A DNA stretch of 64,000 bases. Source: Silene conica (lineage: Eukaryota; Streptophyta; Magnoliopsida; Caryophyllales; Caryophyllaceae). The DNA lies in assembly GCA_029255685.2 (NCBI GenBank), contig CM055315.2, forward strand, positions 45,303,705-45,367,704, written 5' to 3'. This document shows positions 22,476 to 33,642 of the stretch, in pieces; within the stretch, counting starts at the first letter, position 1, and each line of letters begins with the position of its first letter. The position numbers and the translations under genes are program-made. The notes beneath the pieces were generated by a model. It was not told the DNA's origin, did no database searches, and was given only the letters and a program-made list of their open reading frames with translations.

Positions 22476-23070
22476 GACGGTTGGCACGGCGGCATTCAGG
22501 GGTGTTCGAGTCAAACTCCGGCGAGAGCATAAGGTAAGTTGGCTGTCTGCGTTTGTTTTTTTTTCCAGCCGTAAAGGTGTCTCTGTAGTCGAGTCATCGT
22601 GGTGACCGTGGGTAGTTGCAGGGGTGAGGGTAACTACGTGGGTGGTGGTCTGGGTGTCGGTGTTAGTCGTGGTTGTCGGAGTTAGCAATTGGTGTCGAGT
22701 TATATGTTCGGGTCGTTTTCGCGTAGGGGTTAATGGGTGGTGCCACCGTTGACTCGGGGGAGGTCGAAACGGTGGTACCACAGTCAATGTCTTGGTCTTA
22801 TGTTAAGGGTGGTGACGGAGGTGCTTCGGAGTCGTGTCGGTTTTTGCGAGTGGTGGTTACGGGGGGCTGTTTCCGAAAGGGTCAACCAAGCCTGGTTATG
22901 GCCATGGTTCATCTCACCGGCTAGAGTCGACGTGTTGCGAGGTGTGGTTGTGGTGGTTTCCGGCAGGGGGAGGTGGTGCTGGCGTGGTGCGTGAGATTGG
23001 TTCCGCGGGCTGTAGGGTTGTATCGTGGTGTTTGGTACGTTAGTAGTTTTGGGTGTTGTAGTATTGGGTG

Positions 23071-23121
<51 letters not shown>

Positions 23122-24220
23122 GTATTATAATGTGTTATTGTTATTTGCTAAGTTTATTATTATTATTACTATTGTATTATATTATGATGTTATTATTGTT
23201 ACCATAGTAGTATTAGTTTAATATTAGTTTTGGTTAGTGTGTTCTATTTATGGTTGTAGCATTTTAAATAATTTGCTAAGGTGAACAATTGAAGGGCTTT
23301 ACGAGTCGGGAAAGTTTCGATTTAAGAAAGTTACTATTTCGGGAAGTTTCCATTTTAGGAAACTTTCCATTTTTAGAAGGTTTCTATTTATGGTAGAGTA
23401 ACTTAATTTATGGGGGTGCGGGAGGTTTATTAATTCATTCTGTAATATATGTTAGGTGACGGTTTTCGCGTGGAATACTTTTAGCAGCTTTACAGTTGAC
23501 CTTGTCCTTCTGCAATCTGAGGTAAGGGAATCGACTGTGAATCATAACTGTTGTGCAATGTGACTATCATTTATTACGAGTTTGATATGTGATGCTATTA
23601 TTTATAATTGTTGTTGTTGAGGTGTTATTATCTCACGTACTACTATTTGACGCGGAGTTGAGGTAAAGGGTCCGTGATTGGTGTGGAGATAAAGGGTCTG
23701 TGATTGTTGCGGAGATAAAGGGTCTGTGATTGGTGCGGAGATAAAGGGTCTTGTGATTGGTGCGGAGATAAAGGGTCTGTGATTGGTGTGGAGAATTATG
23801 GGTCTTGTGGTTCGGAGTGGAGATGATTGAAATTCTATTTATAATAATGTATGCTTGTTTACCTGTCTTCTACTCAACCTCGCGGTTGACCCTGTGTATT
23901 CGTGTGGCACCTACAATGATCCGGAATGGGGAGTAGATTTTACAGGAAAGAGACAGTTGAGCTAGGAGCTGGGACGGGAATGAGAGATGCGGACTTGGGA
24001 CCGACTTAGATTTACATCACATATAGAGTAGCCGTCAGTTGTACTTTTTTTTCTTACATGTAGTCTCTGTAACATCAAAGTTTAAATTCTATCGGTTTTA
24101 TATAAAGTACTTTGTATTGTTTTACTTTGTTATTCACTACCTCGGACTTCCGAGATGGTAAAAACTCTATTTATTCGTGAATGTCTTGCTAAAGGCTCTT
24201 GAATAAATGGGGGTGTTACA
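21939..24220 (+). repeat. Element F 3' LTR
   Basis: Uninterrupted, 2282 bases. It preserves the empty C1 target (ccatggttcatctcaccgg, about 22902-22920). It has the (GA)n tract (about 22440-22470), donor AAG-GTAAGT at 22531-22539, (ATT)n at about 23072-23120, the five-copy 26-29-base repeat (about 23660-23800) and the hairpin module (23874-23889). Minus-strand and plus-strand frames across the GA and GT-rich parts are low-complexity and not genes. Confidence 0.92.
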
Positions 24221-24225
24221 AAAGC

Positions 24226-26351
24226 AATCTAATTATTATGCGTAATGGAAACCATTTTGAACGATGTTAAAAGTGTTGACGTTCTGTCATATAATTATGG
24301 TGTATCGTTGTCTAGATCGTTGAGACAATAACTTTATAACACCTTCATGTATATTGTTATGTCACAAACTGAATTGCATTTGCTCTGTTTAAAAGTCTGA
24401 CCATACTAGTTTGAGTTATTAATTAGTTGACATGTGAAATATGAAGTACTAGTCTTGTGAATTCGTTACTTTTATCGTTAAAGTTTTCATAAATCATGAG
24501 GAACAAGAACAATGTCCTAGAAAAGAAGAATCAGAATGCCTCCATGTAGTCTTAAATCTGAGTTGTAGATGGTAAGATTGTCCTGAATTGAGTTTATAAC
24601 TGTCACAAACTACCTTTTATTGCTCCAAACATTTCAAAATATTTTTTTTCAAGGTGACAAACAAGGAAAAAGCTTGATGTTTGATCATTATGATGATTGT
24701 ATGCAAATGACAGTCCTGTAGCTATGTGTAGATGAAAACCGGCTTGAATGTTAATTGCTGCGCATCGTATAGATCTCTTATTGTGCAAATCATGTATAAT
24801 AATAGCTCCATGATAAAAGATGTAATATGAGTGGACGGGAATGTACCTAAGTGAAATATACTGACTAATTGATATCTGGGAATGTTAAACGATCTTGCGA
24901 AGTCTAAGAATTATGAATATCTTGTGAGGCATGTCCATGTTCCATGTTTAATTACGCGCTATGTCTTTTCCTAAATATGGTTTTGCTTCAAAATATGGTT
25001 ATGAACAAGAAACCTTTTAAATTGTCAATTAGAAACTATGAGTTTTCTTGATTAATTATGTAGTTGTAAATACTGGCTTGCGTTGGAATTTCATGGGTAT
25101 GTAAGTGTTACCTATTCCGAACCTGTTTTACTGCGTAACATGATCCTACCGACCCTACTACTTTATTATTGTTCGAGGATATATGCTTTCATGATAATTG
25201 ATATGAGTATCTTACGAGTGCTTATTTGAGTTGAATATTAGTAACTGTTATTCTATGTTGCTAGTTAATATTTTCTATTCATAAGATAATTCTGTTGTTT
25301 GTGAGACGGGTTGAGTTGTGATCCGAGATGGGTAAACTTTTGGTAATTGATTATTTTGTGTTATGTGTAATAAATCTGTATTAGATTCGTCAGGTATAGT
25401 GTACAAGTTCTTGTTTCATGAGTTGTGGAATTGTAAGTGTACATACAAACGTGTCGATGCATTGGTAAAGGTACGTATAATGACATGTTATATAGCTGAT
25501 GAGATTGAGTCTGAGGGGATAGAGTTACTCGTGAGTAACAAAAACCCTGGCTGTTTTGTTTTGAGGGTGAGATTGCAGTTCAATGTTATATCGAGTCGTT
25601 GCATTCTTTGACCTTGACACGGGGGTGAGTAGCCTAGCGTTTTGTTCTCTAAGAGTTGATCAGATCCTTAATGGGATAACTGACAATATTGATATTGGGA
25701 TTGAGATGAGAATTGTTACTGGCGTTAAGTTATGAGTTATTAGGCCGTTGTGCCCTATTGTGTTAAGGTCCAGTGTGACCATGGTTATTGAGTTATATTC
25801 ATAATTTGAGATCGATATTGAGATGGAAGTTTCAATTGCGGTTTTACTTCGCCAGTTCACTCACCCCTTGTCTGTGGTCTTAGATACGACGACGAGTGCG
25901 ATACTTGGTTACTTGGAGTTAGTTTTTATGAGATAGAGTAACGAGTGAGAAGGAGTAATGAGCTGGAAATTCTTATGATGAGGTTACGGGGACGTAACCA
26001 TATTTTTAGGAGGATAGGATTGTAAAATCTTAACGATTTTTTTACGGCTAGTTGTTATGACGTGGTTAATTGATATGTCGTGAGTGATGTAACATATTTG
26101 AAAACCCTACTACTTCTATTATGCACAACATCGCGGGTGTCGAAGTGTCATGTGTTTCTGTTGTATGTTAAAACTTTGAGGACAAAGTTTCCTTAACAAG
26201 GGTGGAATGTAACATTGCGTGTTCTAAAGTGACCTTATTAGTTCTTGATACTATACGATGTCACACCTTGTGTTTGTTACGTGCCTAGTGACCAGATTGT
26301 GGGCCACGGGATGGTGAACTTCGGGACGAAGTTCTTCTAAGGGGGAAAGAC
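24226..26351 (+). other. Element A internal region, 3' part (non-coding)
   Basis: 2.1 kb with no convincing gene. AT-rich sequence is similar in part to F (for example 25598-25680 against 21175-21260). The 3' end has the paired motifs aactttgaggacaaagttt and aacttcgggacgaagttc (26170-26190 and 26318-26335), which are imperfect palindromes shared by A, F, B and G. The polypurine tract aagggggaaagac lies at 26339-26351. G carries the same end on the minus strand. Confidence 0.75.
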
Positions 26352-27863
26352 TGTAATATCCCATATATTCATAATTCGTAATAATGAGTTGTTTAATATT
26401 AATAATCAAGGCGATGTATAATAGTATTTTTTTTACGTATTGTTAATTGTTATAATAATTATGTTACTCACAACATACGTTAATTTTAAGTCACGGGTCG
26501 AGAACATAATATAGGGTATATAATTCTTCGTTTTGCGGAATGGAGTTGGGCCTATGATCGGGTTATGCTTATGAGAAAATCGTATGTATGAAACCTCTGA
26601 CCCGTACACATGAGACCTGGTACCCATCGATATGATACAAACTAAAGAAAATAAAACCCTAGTTATCCCTAGTTACCACGGCTGACTTTGCCTCCATCGA
26701 CTAATGAAACCTACCCCCATCAACACAACACACAAACCCTACTCACCCTCCTTCGTGCTGTCGACCTCCCTACCCCTGCTGCACCCTAAACACGACGCCA
26801 GTACCACCATGGAATTCAGGAGAACAGGAGAACTGAAATCGTAACTCGAGCAGCCTGAGTTCATAGGTAAGTTCACGAGATTATTACATGTATCTTTTAG
26901 ACCTTCGACAATGAGTACCTTTGGTGTGTGTCATCTTGGTTGTATGAATAACGGTCTTATCATATAGTAATCACCATAGGACCACCGTGTCTGTCACAAC
27001 AACCACCATGGATGTCGATAGGGAATGCTTTTCATACTCGGTTTTACATGTGATATGTTTGTGCTCGTGTTATGCATTAATTATGTATGTCTCGAGATAT
27101 TTAGTGTCGTGAGTCATGAGTGGAGATGAAGGGGCGGTAGTGGGGCATGCTGGTGGTGTTAAAAGGGTGAGTTTTGGTCATGTGTAAGGCGAGGGAGACG
27201 AGGGAGACGGTGGTGAAGATAGAGTATAGGAAGTTACGGGAACAGGGGGTTAGAGGACTCGTTTTGGGGCGGCTGATTCTGGTGAGTGGATACTGTCGAA
27301 GGCTAGGGAGTGGCTCCAGAGGGGTAGTGGGGTTGTGAGGTGTCAAGGGAGGAGGTCGGTTAAGGTGAGAGTGGCCTTGGCAGGTGGTTAAGGGGGTGGT
27401 TACAGGGGGGTGTCGTGAGCAGGTGCAGGAGCCTGGGGATACTGTTGGTGACCAATGGGTGTTGGGACTGATTTTGAGGGCTGGTTGGGACGAGGATGGT
27501 GTCGTGGTGAGGGTCAGTGGTGGCAACATGGGTCAGGGCCCTCAACCACGGTGGAGTGGTGGTCGTGCAGGCTGAGGAAGGGCGTTGAAAGGGGTTGCAA
27601 AATGAGCTGGCCGTGAAGGGCTGGTTAATTTGGGGCTGTTGTGTTATACGTGTTAATGCATTTGGTTGGTATTAAATTATTGTTGTTAGTGTATTAACTT
27701 GGTTGCCTTATTTTTATCCTTTGATCTTATCCTTTTAACTTTAGTCTTATTGTTGTTATTATGGTTTATAGCTACATGAGCATATGTTATTCATGTTAAC
27801 ATATTTTTCCTTAATCGCATTGTGGGTACATTTTGTTATTGTTATTGCTATGGTTATTATCAC

Positions 27864-27902
<39 letters not shown>

Positions 27903-29035
27903 TAATGTCATAATTGGTGTTTAATATTAGAACTAATCATTGTTGTTAATTAGTGATATAATTGTAATGGCATGATAAGAATGTTTTGATATTATTATTG
28001 TTGTTATTATTTATGATTAGTATTCTTGTCAATGAGCAAGGTGGGTATTATTAATTACCCATATTGTTGTTGTCTCGATATAATGATAATTGAGTATTTG
28101 AATCGTATGTTATATTTGGTAAGTCTATATATAGTAAATCTATATATAGTAAGTAACATGATTAGTGTATTGTTGTAATCGACTAATCATGATCGAATAA
28201 GTTTATCGTTTATGAACATGATCGAATATTTCAGTAGTGGTTGGTAGTATGGTTGGATGTTAACATTAAGTACTATTTATAGGATCCGAGTTCGAGACGG
28301 AATAATTCTAGCAGCTGTTGGTTATCTTTCTGCGAATTGAGGTAGGGGAAATATATTATGATTCATGTTATGACATGAAATGTGTACGTGATGCTTATTA
28401 CGAGTTTGATACAATTGATTATTACTGTACTGTGGACTGTATTATTATTGTTGATCACTGTGGAGAACGGAGATGAGAAATGGGTCTTGTGATATGGGTC
28501 TTGTGATATGGGACTTGTGATATGGCCATGGGAGGTGTGGAGTGGTGTGATGTGATGTGATGTGATGGGAGGTGTGGTGTGATGGAGGTGTGGAGTGGTG
28601 GAGGTGAAGTAGATAACTGGTGATATGGAGACGGAGTTGTGTTCTAATCTGTTCTCATTTATGTCTCTTTGATGTTTTACCTACTCAACCTCGCGGTTGA
28701 CCCTGTGTATTCGTGTGACACCTACGATGATCCGGAATGGGGAGTAGATTTTACAGGTCAGTGACAGATGAATTAGGAGCTTGGGCATGGAGAGAGACAT
28801 GGCATGGACCTACTTAGAGTTAGATCACATTTAGATATCGTCAGTTGTACTTTCATTTAATCAAGTTTGGACCTTGTAGTTGTTGTAATAATAAGTTTAA
28901 TTTAATCAGTATTTATATAAAGTACTTTGGTTTGTTTACTTTGTTATTCACTACCTCGGATATTCCGGGATGGTAACAGTCCTATTTATTTGAGAATGTA
29001 TTGCTAAAGGCTCTTAAATAAATGGGGGTGTTACA
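26352..29035 (+). repeat. Element A 3' LTR
   Basis: TGTAATATCCC to GTGTTACA, 2684 bases, the partner of 3110-5791. It has the same architecture: donor TAG-GTAAGT at 26864-26872, (ATT)n at about 27862-27900, the tandem zone at about 28475-28610 and the tcaacc-tcgc-ggttga hairpin (28685-28700). It is followed by the duplication acgat (29036-29040) and B's gag. Confidence 0.92.
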
Positions 29036-29040
29036 ACGAT

Positions 29041-32000
29041 GGGGAAGGAGCACCGAGTTTACTTGCGGAGTGGTGCCGAGAGTTCGAGAGTATCTTCGAA
29101 CTGCTGTCCGTACCAGAATCGATGAAGGTGGACCAAGCTGTATTCTATCTAAAGGGTACAGCTAGGTTATGGTGGAATAACAATAAAGAAGAGATCAAGG
29201 CAGCTGCAGAAGAGATTGGGTCGGAATATGTGCGCTGGGAAGGCTTCAAGGGGATTTTGACCTCTAAGTTTGTGCCAGAGCATGTGAAAGGGAAGCTGAG
29301 AGCTGAGTTCGATTCTTTCCAGATGACCGAAGGGATGACTGTGGAAGCATATCACAGTAAGTTTATGCAGCTGGGAGAGAATGTAGCTGACCAGGGCTAC
29401 ACATCGGAGATGTTAGCTGCTAGGTTTGAGAAAGGGATAACCATTGAAATCAAGAGAAGTTTACTAGCAACTAAGCCCACTACTGTGGAAGACATATACG
29501 AGAGGGCTGGCCAGGCAGAAAGACTCGCTGTCATGATTAAAGAGGAAGAGAAAGCCAAGGGTGACAAGAGGAAAGCAGAATCTGGGGCCGAAAGCTCAGG
29601 GAGTAAGAAGCCAAATAACCAGTATCGGTCGTTTTTCTCCAACAGTGCACCTGGAGGAAATGGCAATCGAGGAGGGAACCGGTCTACATCTGGGGCAAGT
29701 AGTGCGGCCCTTACATGCTTCAAGTGTGGAAAGGCTGGGCATAAACAAATCAATTGCTGGTCGGGTACTCAGAGTTCTGGAAACAACTATAATAAGGGCA
29801 ACCAGAGTGGAGGCTTTAGGACTCCGAATGCAAACTACTCGAACAACAACAGATCCGGAGGTAACAGCTACCAGCGGAATTTCAGCAACTACAATAATCA
29901 GAACCGCTACCACGGGAATCAGAGTAATGGTAGTGGTAATTTCCAAAAGAACCTGGCAGAGGCTAGCACTCAAAGTGGAGCTGGATCTGTGAATCAGGGT
30001 GGGGCTAAGAAAAGTAGAGCCTTGTTCATGATGGGCAAGGAAGCTGCAGAGGAGGATGCACATGTTGTTACTGGTACATTCCTAGTACATTCTTTTCCTA
30101 CTTTCGTTTTATTTGATTCTAGTGCATCGCATTCTTTCATATCTGCGGAGCATGCTAGGGCTTTAGGACTCAATGTATATAGTAGTATAGCTGATTCTGT
30201 AACCATACCATCTAGGGAGTCCATAGCTTGTAATAGAGTTTACACCAATGTAATAATCCAAGTAGGAGATGTAAGTTTTGAGTCGAACTTGATAAAGTTT
30301 CCTTTGGGTGGCTTTGAGGTGATACTGGGTATGGATTGGCTGAAAAAGTATAAGGCCTACATAGATTGCTACCAAGGGAAGATCACTTTGAGGGGACCCA
30401 AGGGAGTGAGGGTATCCTACAAGGGATATTCTATAAAGCCTAAACTGAAGCTGATAACTATCAATGCGCTGAAGACCTGTTTGAAGAGAGGTGATGAGAT
30501 GCTGTTGTGTCATGTAAGGGATTTGACTGTAGAGAAACCCCAAGTCAATGAGATCGATGTTGTAAGAAATTTTGAAGACGTGTTTCCGGAAGAAATTCCT
30601 GGGTTACCGCCAAAGAGAGACTTAGATTTTGGCATTGATCTTAAACCTGGGGCTGAGCCAATTTCTAAAGCACCTTATCCCATGGGACCTAAGGAATTGG
30701 AAGAACTGAGGAAGCAATTGGATGAGCTCGCCAGCAAGGGGTATTTGAGACCGAGTGTGTCACCTTGGGGAGCGCCTGTGTTGTTCGTTAAGAAGAAGGA
30801 TGGAACCATGAGGCTGTGTGTGGACTATAGGGAGCTGAATAATGTGACGATAAAGAATAGGTATCCTTTACCTCGCATCGATGATCTTTTTGACCAGTTG
30901 AGTGGGGCTGGTGTATTTTCCAAGATCGATTTGAGGTCAGGGTACCATCAGCTGAGAATCAAGGATGCAGATATACACAAGACTGCGTTCAGATCAAGGT
31001 ATGGGCATTATGAATTCGTGGTGATGCCATTTGGTTTGACTAATGCACCTGCTGTTTTCATAGATTTGATGAACAGAGTGTTTAGTCCTTATCTGGACCA
31101 GTTTGTGGTGGTGTTCATCGATGACATCTTGGTGTATTCGAAGAATAGAGAAGAGCATGCTAAACATTTGAGCGTGGTGTTACAGACTTTGAGGGATCAT
31201 CAATTGTATGCCAAGTTGAGTAAGTGCGAATTCTGGCTCGAGAAAGTGGCTTTTCTAGGCCATGTGGTGTCTAAGGAGGGTGTGTCCGTTGACCCTAGCA
31301 AGATTGAGGCCGTTTCGAAATGGGAGCAACCAAGAAATGTGGCTGACATTCGTAGTTTCTTGGGTTTGGCTGGTTATTACAGGAGATTCGTGAAAGACTT
31401 TTCAAAGATAGCCAAACCGATGACTTCGTTGATGCGGAAAGAGAACAGATTCGTCTGGGATGAGAGCTGTGAAAAGGCATTTCTAGACCTGAAGGAGCGT
31501 CTCACCATAGCTCATATCCTTGCCTTGCCGGAGGGAAGTGAGAATTTTGAAGTCTATACAGATGCTTCTAAGAAGGGACTGGGATGTGTGCTAATGCAGA
31601 ACGGGAGAGTGATCGCTTATGCTTCTAGGCAGCTGAAACCTTATGAGGAGAATTATTCGACGCATGATCTAGAGCTTGGAGCGGTAGTTTTTGCACTTAA
31701 GTTGTGGCGACATTATCTTTATGGAGCTACATTCAAAGTGTATTTTGATCATAAGAGCCTGAAGTATAACTATACTCAGAGGGAACTAAACATGCGCCAG
31801 AGGAGATGGATCGAGCTTATTGGAGATTACGATATGGAGATTCTTTACAAGGAAGGAAAGGCTAATGCTGTGGCTGATGCATTGAGTAGGAAGTCTGTTC
31901 ACGCTCTATGCACAGCCATGTCCAGGTTGAGTATGTATCGTGAGTTGGGACAGATGGGAATCGCAGTGATAAGGAAGGGTGAGACCGTGAGGGATTTGAC

Positions 32001-32907
32001 GACCGAGCCGGAGTTATATTCCGAGATCCGAGAGCGCCAGAAGAGTGATCCAAGAATTCAGAAGTGGCGTGAGGAAGTGAACAAAGCTAGTGATACCGAG
32101 CCATATTCTAAGTTCGAGATTTACGGTGATGATAGCTTGAGATTTGATGGGAGATGGTGTGTACCTGATGATGAGGAATTGAAGAGAAAGATTTTGGTCG
32201 AAGCTCATTCTACACCTTATTCCGTTCATCCTGGAGGGGATAAGCTGTACAAAGACCTGAAGAAAGCATTCTGGTGGCCAAAAATGAAGCAGGAGGTGGC
32301 TGAGTTTGTCTCTCGATGCTTGGTATGTCAGAGAGTGAAGGGAGAACATAAGAGGCCACAAGGGAAGTTACAGCCACTTGACGTACCTGAGTGGAAGTGG
32401 GAAAGCATTTCCATGGATTTCATTGTGCGCTTACCAAGGACTTCTAAGGGAAATGACATGATTTGGGTGATTGTAGATAGGTTGACTAAGTCAGCCCATT
32501 TCATACCGATGAAGGAGACTTGGAGTAAAGCTGAATTAGCCAAGGCTTACGTTAAGCATGTGGTGAAGCTTCATGGTGTCCCTAAGGACATTGTTTCTGA
32601 TTGTGATTCCAGGTTCATCTCTAAGTTCTGGCAAGAGTTACAGACTTTGATGGGAACTACTTTGAAGATGAGTACCGCATTTCATCCAGCGACATATGGT
32701 CAGACGGAGATGACTATCCAGACACTGGAGGATATGCTGAGGGCTTGTGTGCTAGAGTTCGGGGGATTTTGGGAAGACAGACTTGACCTGATAGAGTTTT
32801 CATATAATAACAGCTATCATGCTAGCATTGGGATGGCTCCTTTTGAGGCATTGTATGGGAGGAAGTGTAGGAGTCCGGTTTGCTGGGATGATCAGCTGAT
32901 ACAGTGA
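29041..32907 (+). pseudogene. pol: Element B Gag (rest) and Pol: protease, reverse transcriptase, RNase H, integrase
   Basis: One long frame through to TGA 32905-32907. Order: retrotransposon Gag domain ([13 protein letters not shown], about 29130-29165; [11 protein letters not shown] about 29425); zinc knuckle [14 protein letters not shown] (about 29716); an Asn/Gly/Ser-rich linker; aspartic protease with FDSSASHSF (about 30115) where the family has DSG; reverse transcriptase with [16 protein letters not shown] and catalytic FIDDILVYS (about 31115); RNase [11 protein letters not shown] (about 31555) to ADALSRK; integrase finger HSTPYSVH to CLVCQRVK; core FIVRLP, SDCDSRF and GQTEMTIQ. After CWDDQL the frame is lost, and the chromodomain end continues in another frame at 32904. 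Two inactivating features are therefore visible besides A's insertion: the frameshift and the altered protease site. Confidence 0.92.
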
Positions 32908-33452
32908 CTTTGGGACCTGAGATGATTCAGGAGATGATAGCACAGGTCCAGGTGATCCGTCTGAAGATGAGAGCTGCCCAAGATAGACAAAAGAGTTACG
33001 CGGATCTAAAACGGAGTGACATCACATTTGAGGCTGGAGAAAAAGTGTTGCTGAAAGTGTCACCCATGAGAGGAGTAATGCGGTTTGGCAAGAGGGGAAA
33101 ATTGAGCCAGAAGTTCATTGGGCCATTCGAGATTTTGGAGCGAGTTGGTGAGGTAGCTTATCGATTAGCTCTACCACCAGCGTTATCCAGAGTGCATAAT
33201 GTGTTTCATGTTTCACAATTGAGGAGATATATCAGTGACCCTTCGCATATCCTTGACTATGAGGTCATCAAGGTCAATGAGCAGTTGACCTACGAGGAGA
33301 GACCCAAGGAGATACTGGACAAGAAGGTGCGGAAAACCAGGAATAGGGAGACCGCGCTTGTCAAAGTATTATGGATAAATCATAATGTCGAGGAAGCTAC
33401 TTGGGAGACTGAGGTTTCGATGAGGGAAAAGTATCCTGAACTGTTTACTTGA
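32908..33452 (+). pseudogene. Element B Pol C-terminus with chromodomain (out of frame)
   Basis: The last 180 or so residues of Pol, displaced by a 1-2 base indel near 32900. The integrase C-terminal region reads YADLKRSDITFEAGEKVLLK and GKRGKLSQKFIGPFEIL, the GPY/F type module. After VHNVFHVSQLRRY comes a chromodomain (about 33295-33450) with TYEERPKEILD, VKVLWINHNVEEATWE and the ending KYPELF. Chromodomains on chromovirus integrases are thought to steer insertion to modified histones. This identifies B as a chromovirus with a canonical-type chromodomain. It ends at TGA 33450-33452. Confidence 0.9.
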
Positions 33453-33642
33453 GGTATGTTACGAGGACGTAACCTTTTTTTTTAGGTGGGTAGAATGTGA
33501 CAATTTGTGTTTTAAAGTACTTTTAGTAGCTTCTAATGTTATATGGTGTCACTTTCTGTGTTTGTTAAATGCTTTAATGATCAGTTGTGTTGACCTTGGG
33601 ATGGTGAACTTCGGGACGAAATTCATTTTAAGGAGAGAAGAC
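33453..33642 (+). other. Element B 3' untranslated region and polypurine tract
   Basis: A short tail with gaggacgtaacc (about 33470) and aacttcgggacgaaattc (about 33606), motifs also found at the 3' ends of A, F and G. It ends in the purine tract aaggagagaagac immediately before the LTR. Confidence 0.8.

Larger units (their letters stand above)
7271..24220 (+). mobile_element. Element F: long non-autonomous LTR retrotransposon nested in A
   Basis: A complete element with duplication aaagc at 7266-7270 and 24221-24225. Its 5' LTR (7271-8227 plus 16687-18017, 2288 bases) is split by copia C1; the 3' LTR is 21939-24220. The 3.9-kb interior has no coding sequence. It shares the primer site, leader stem, micro-exon signals and purine tract with A and B. 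By eye about fifteen differences separate its LTRs over about 2.28 kb. Like A it must depend on proteins from another element. Confidence 0.88.
3110..29035 (+). mobile_element. Element A: long non-autonomous LTR retrotransposon
   Basis: A complete element with two long LTRs (3110-5791 and 26352-29035) and a perfect 5-bp duplication, acgat. The inner region (5792-7270 plus 24226-26351, about 3.6 kb after removing F) has a primer site, leader signals and a polypurine tract, but no gag or pol coding sequence and no reading frame with retroelement motifs. Termini TGTAATA and TGTTACA match chromovirus B. It fits the LARD class (large retrotransposon derivatives without genes). By eye roughly twenty differences separate the two LTRs, so it is a fairly recent insertion. 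It needs proteins from a helper such as a B-like element. Confidence 0.85.

Noticed and set aside
22350-22994. Frames across the (GA)n and GT-rich part of LTR F, also at 7829-8323
   Set aside because: They are made of simple-sequence translation; the first-copy versions run into C1. No conserved start or domain.
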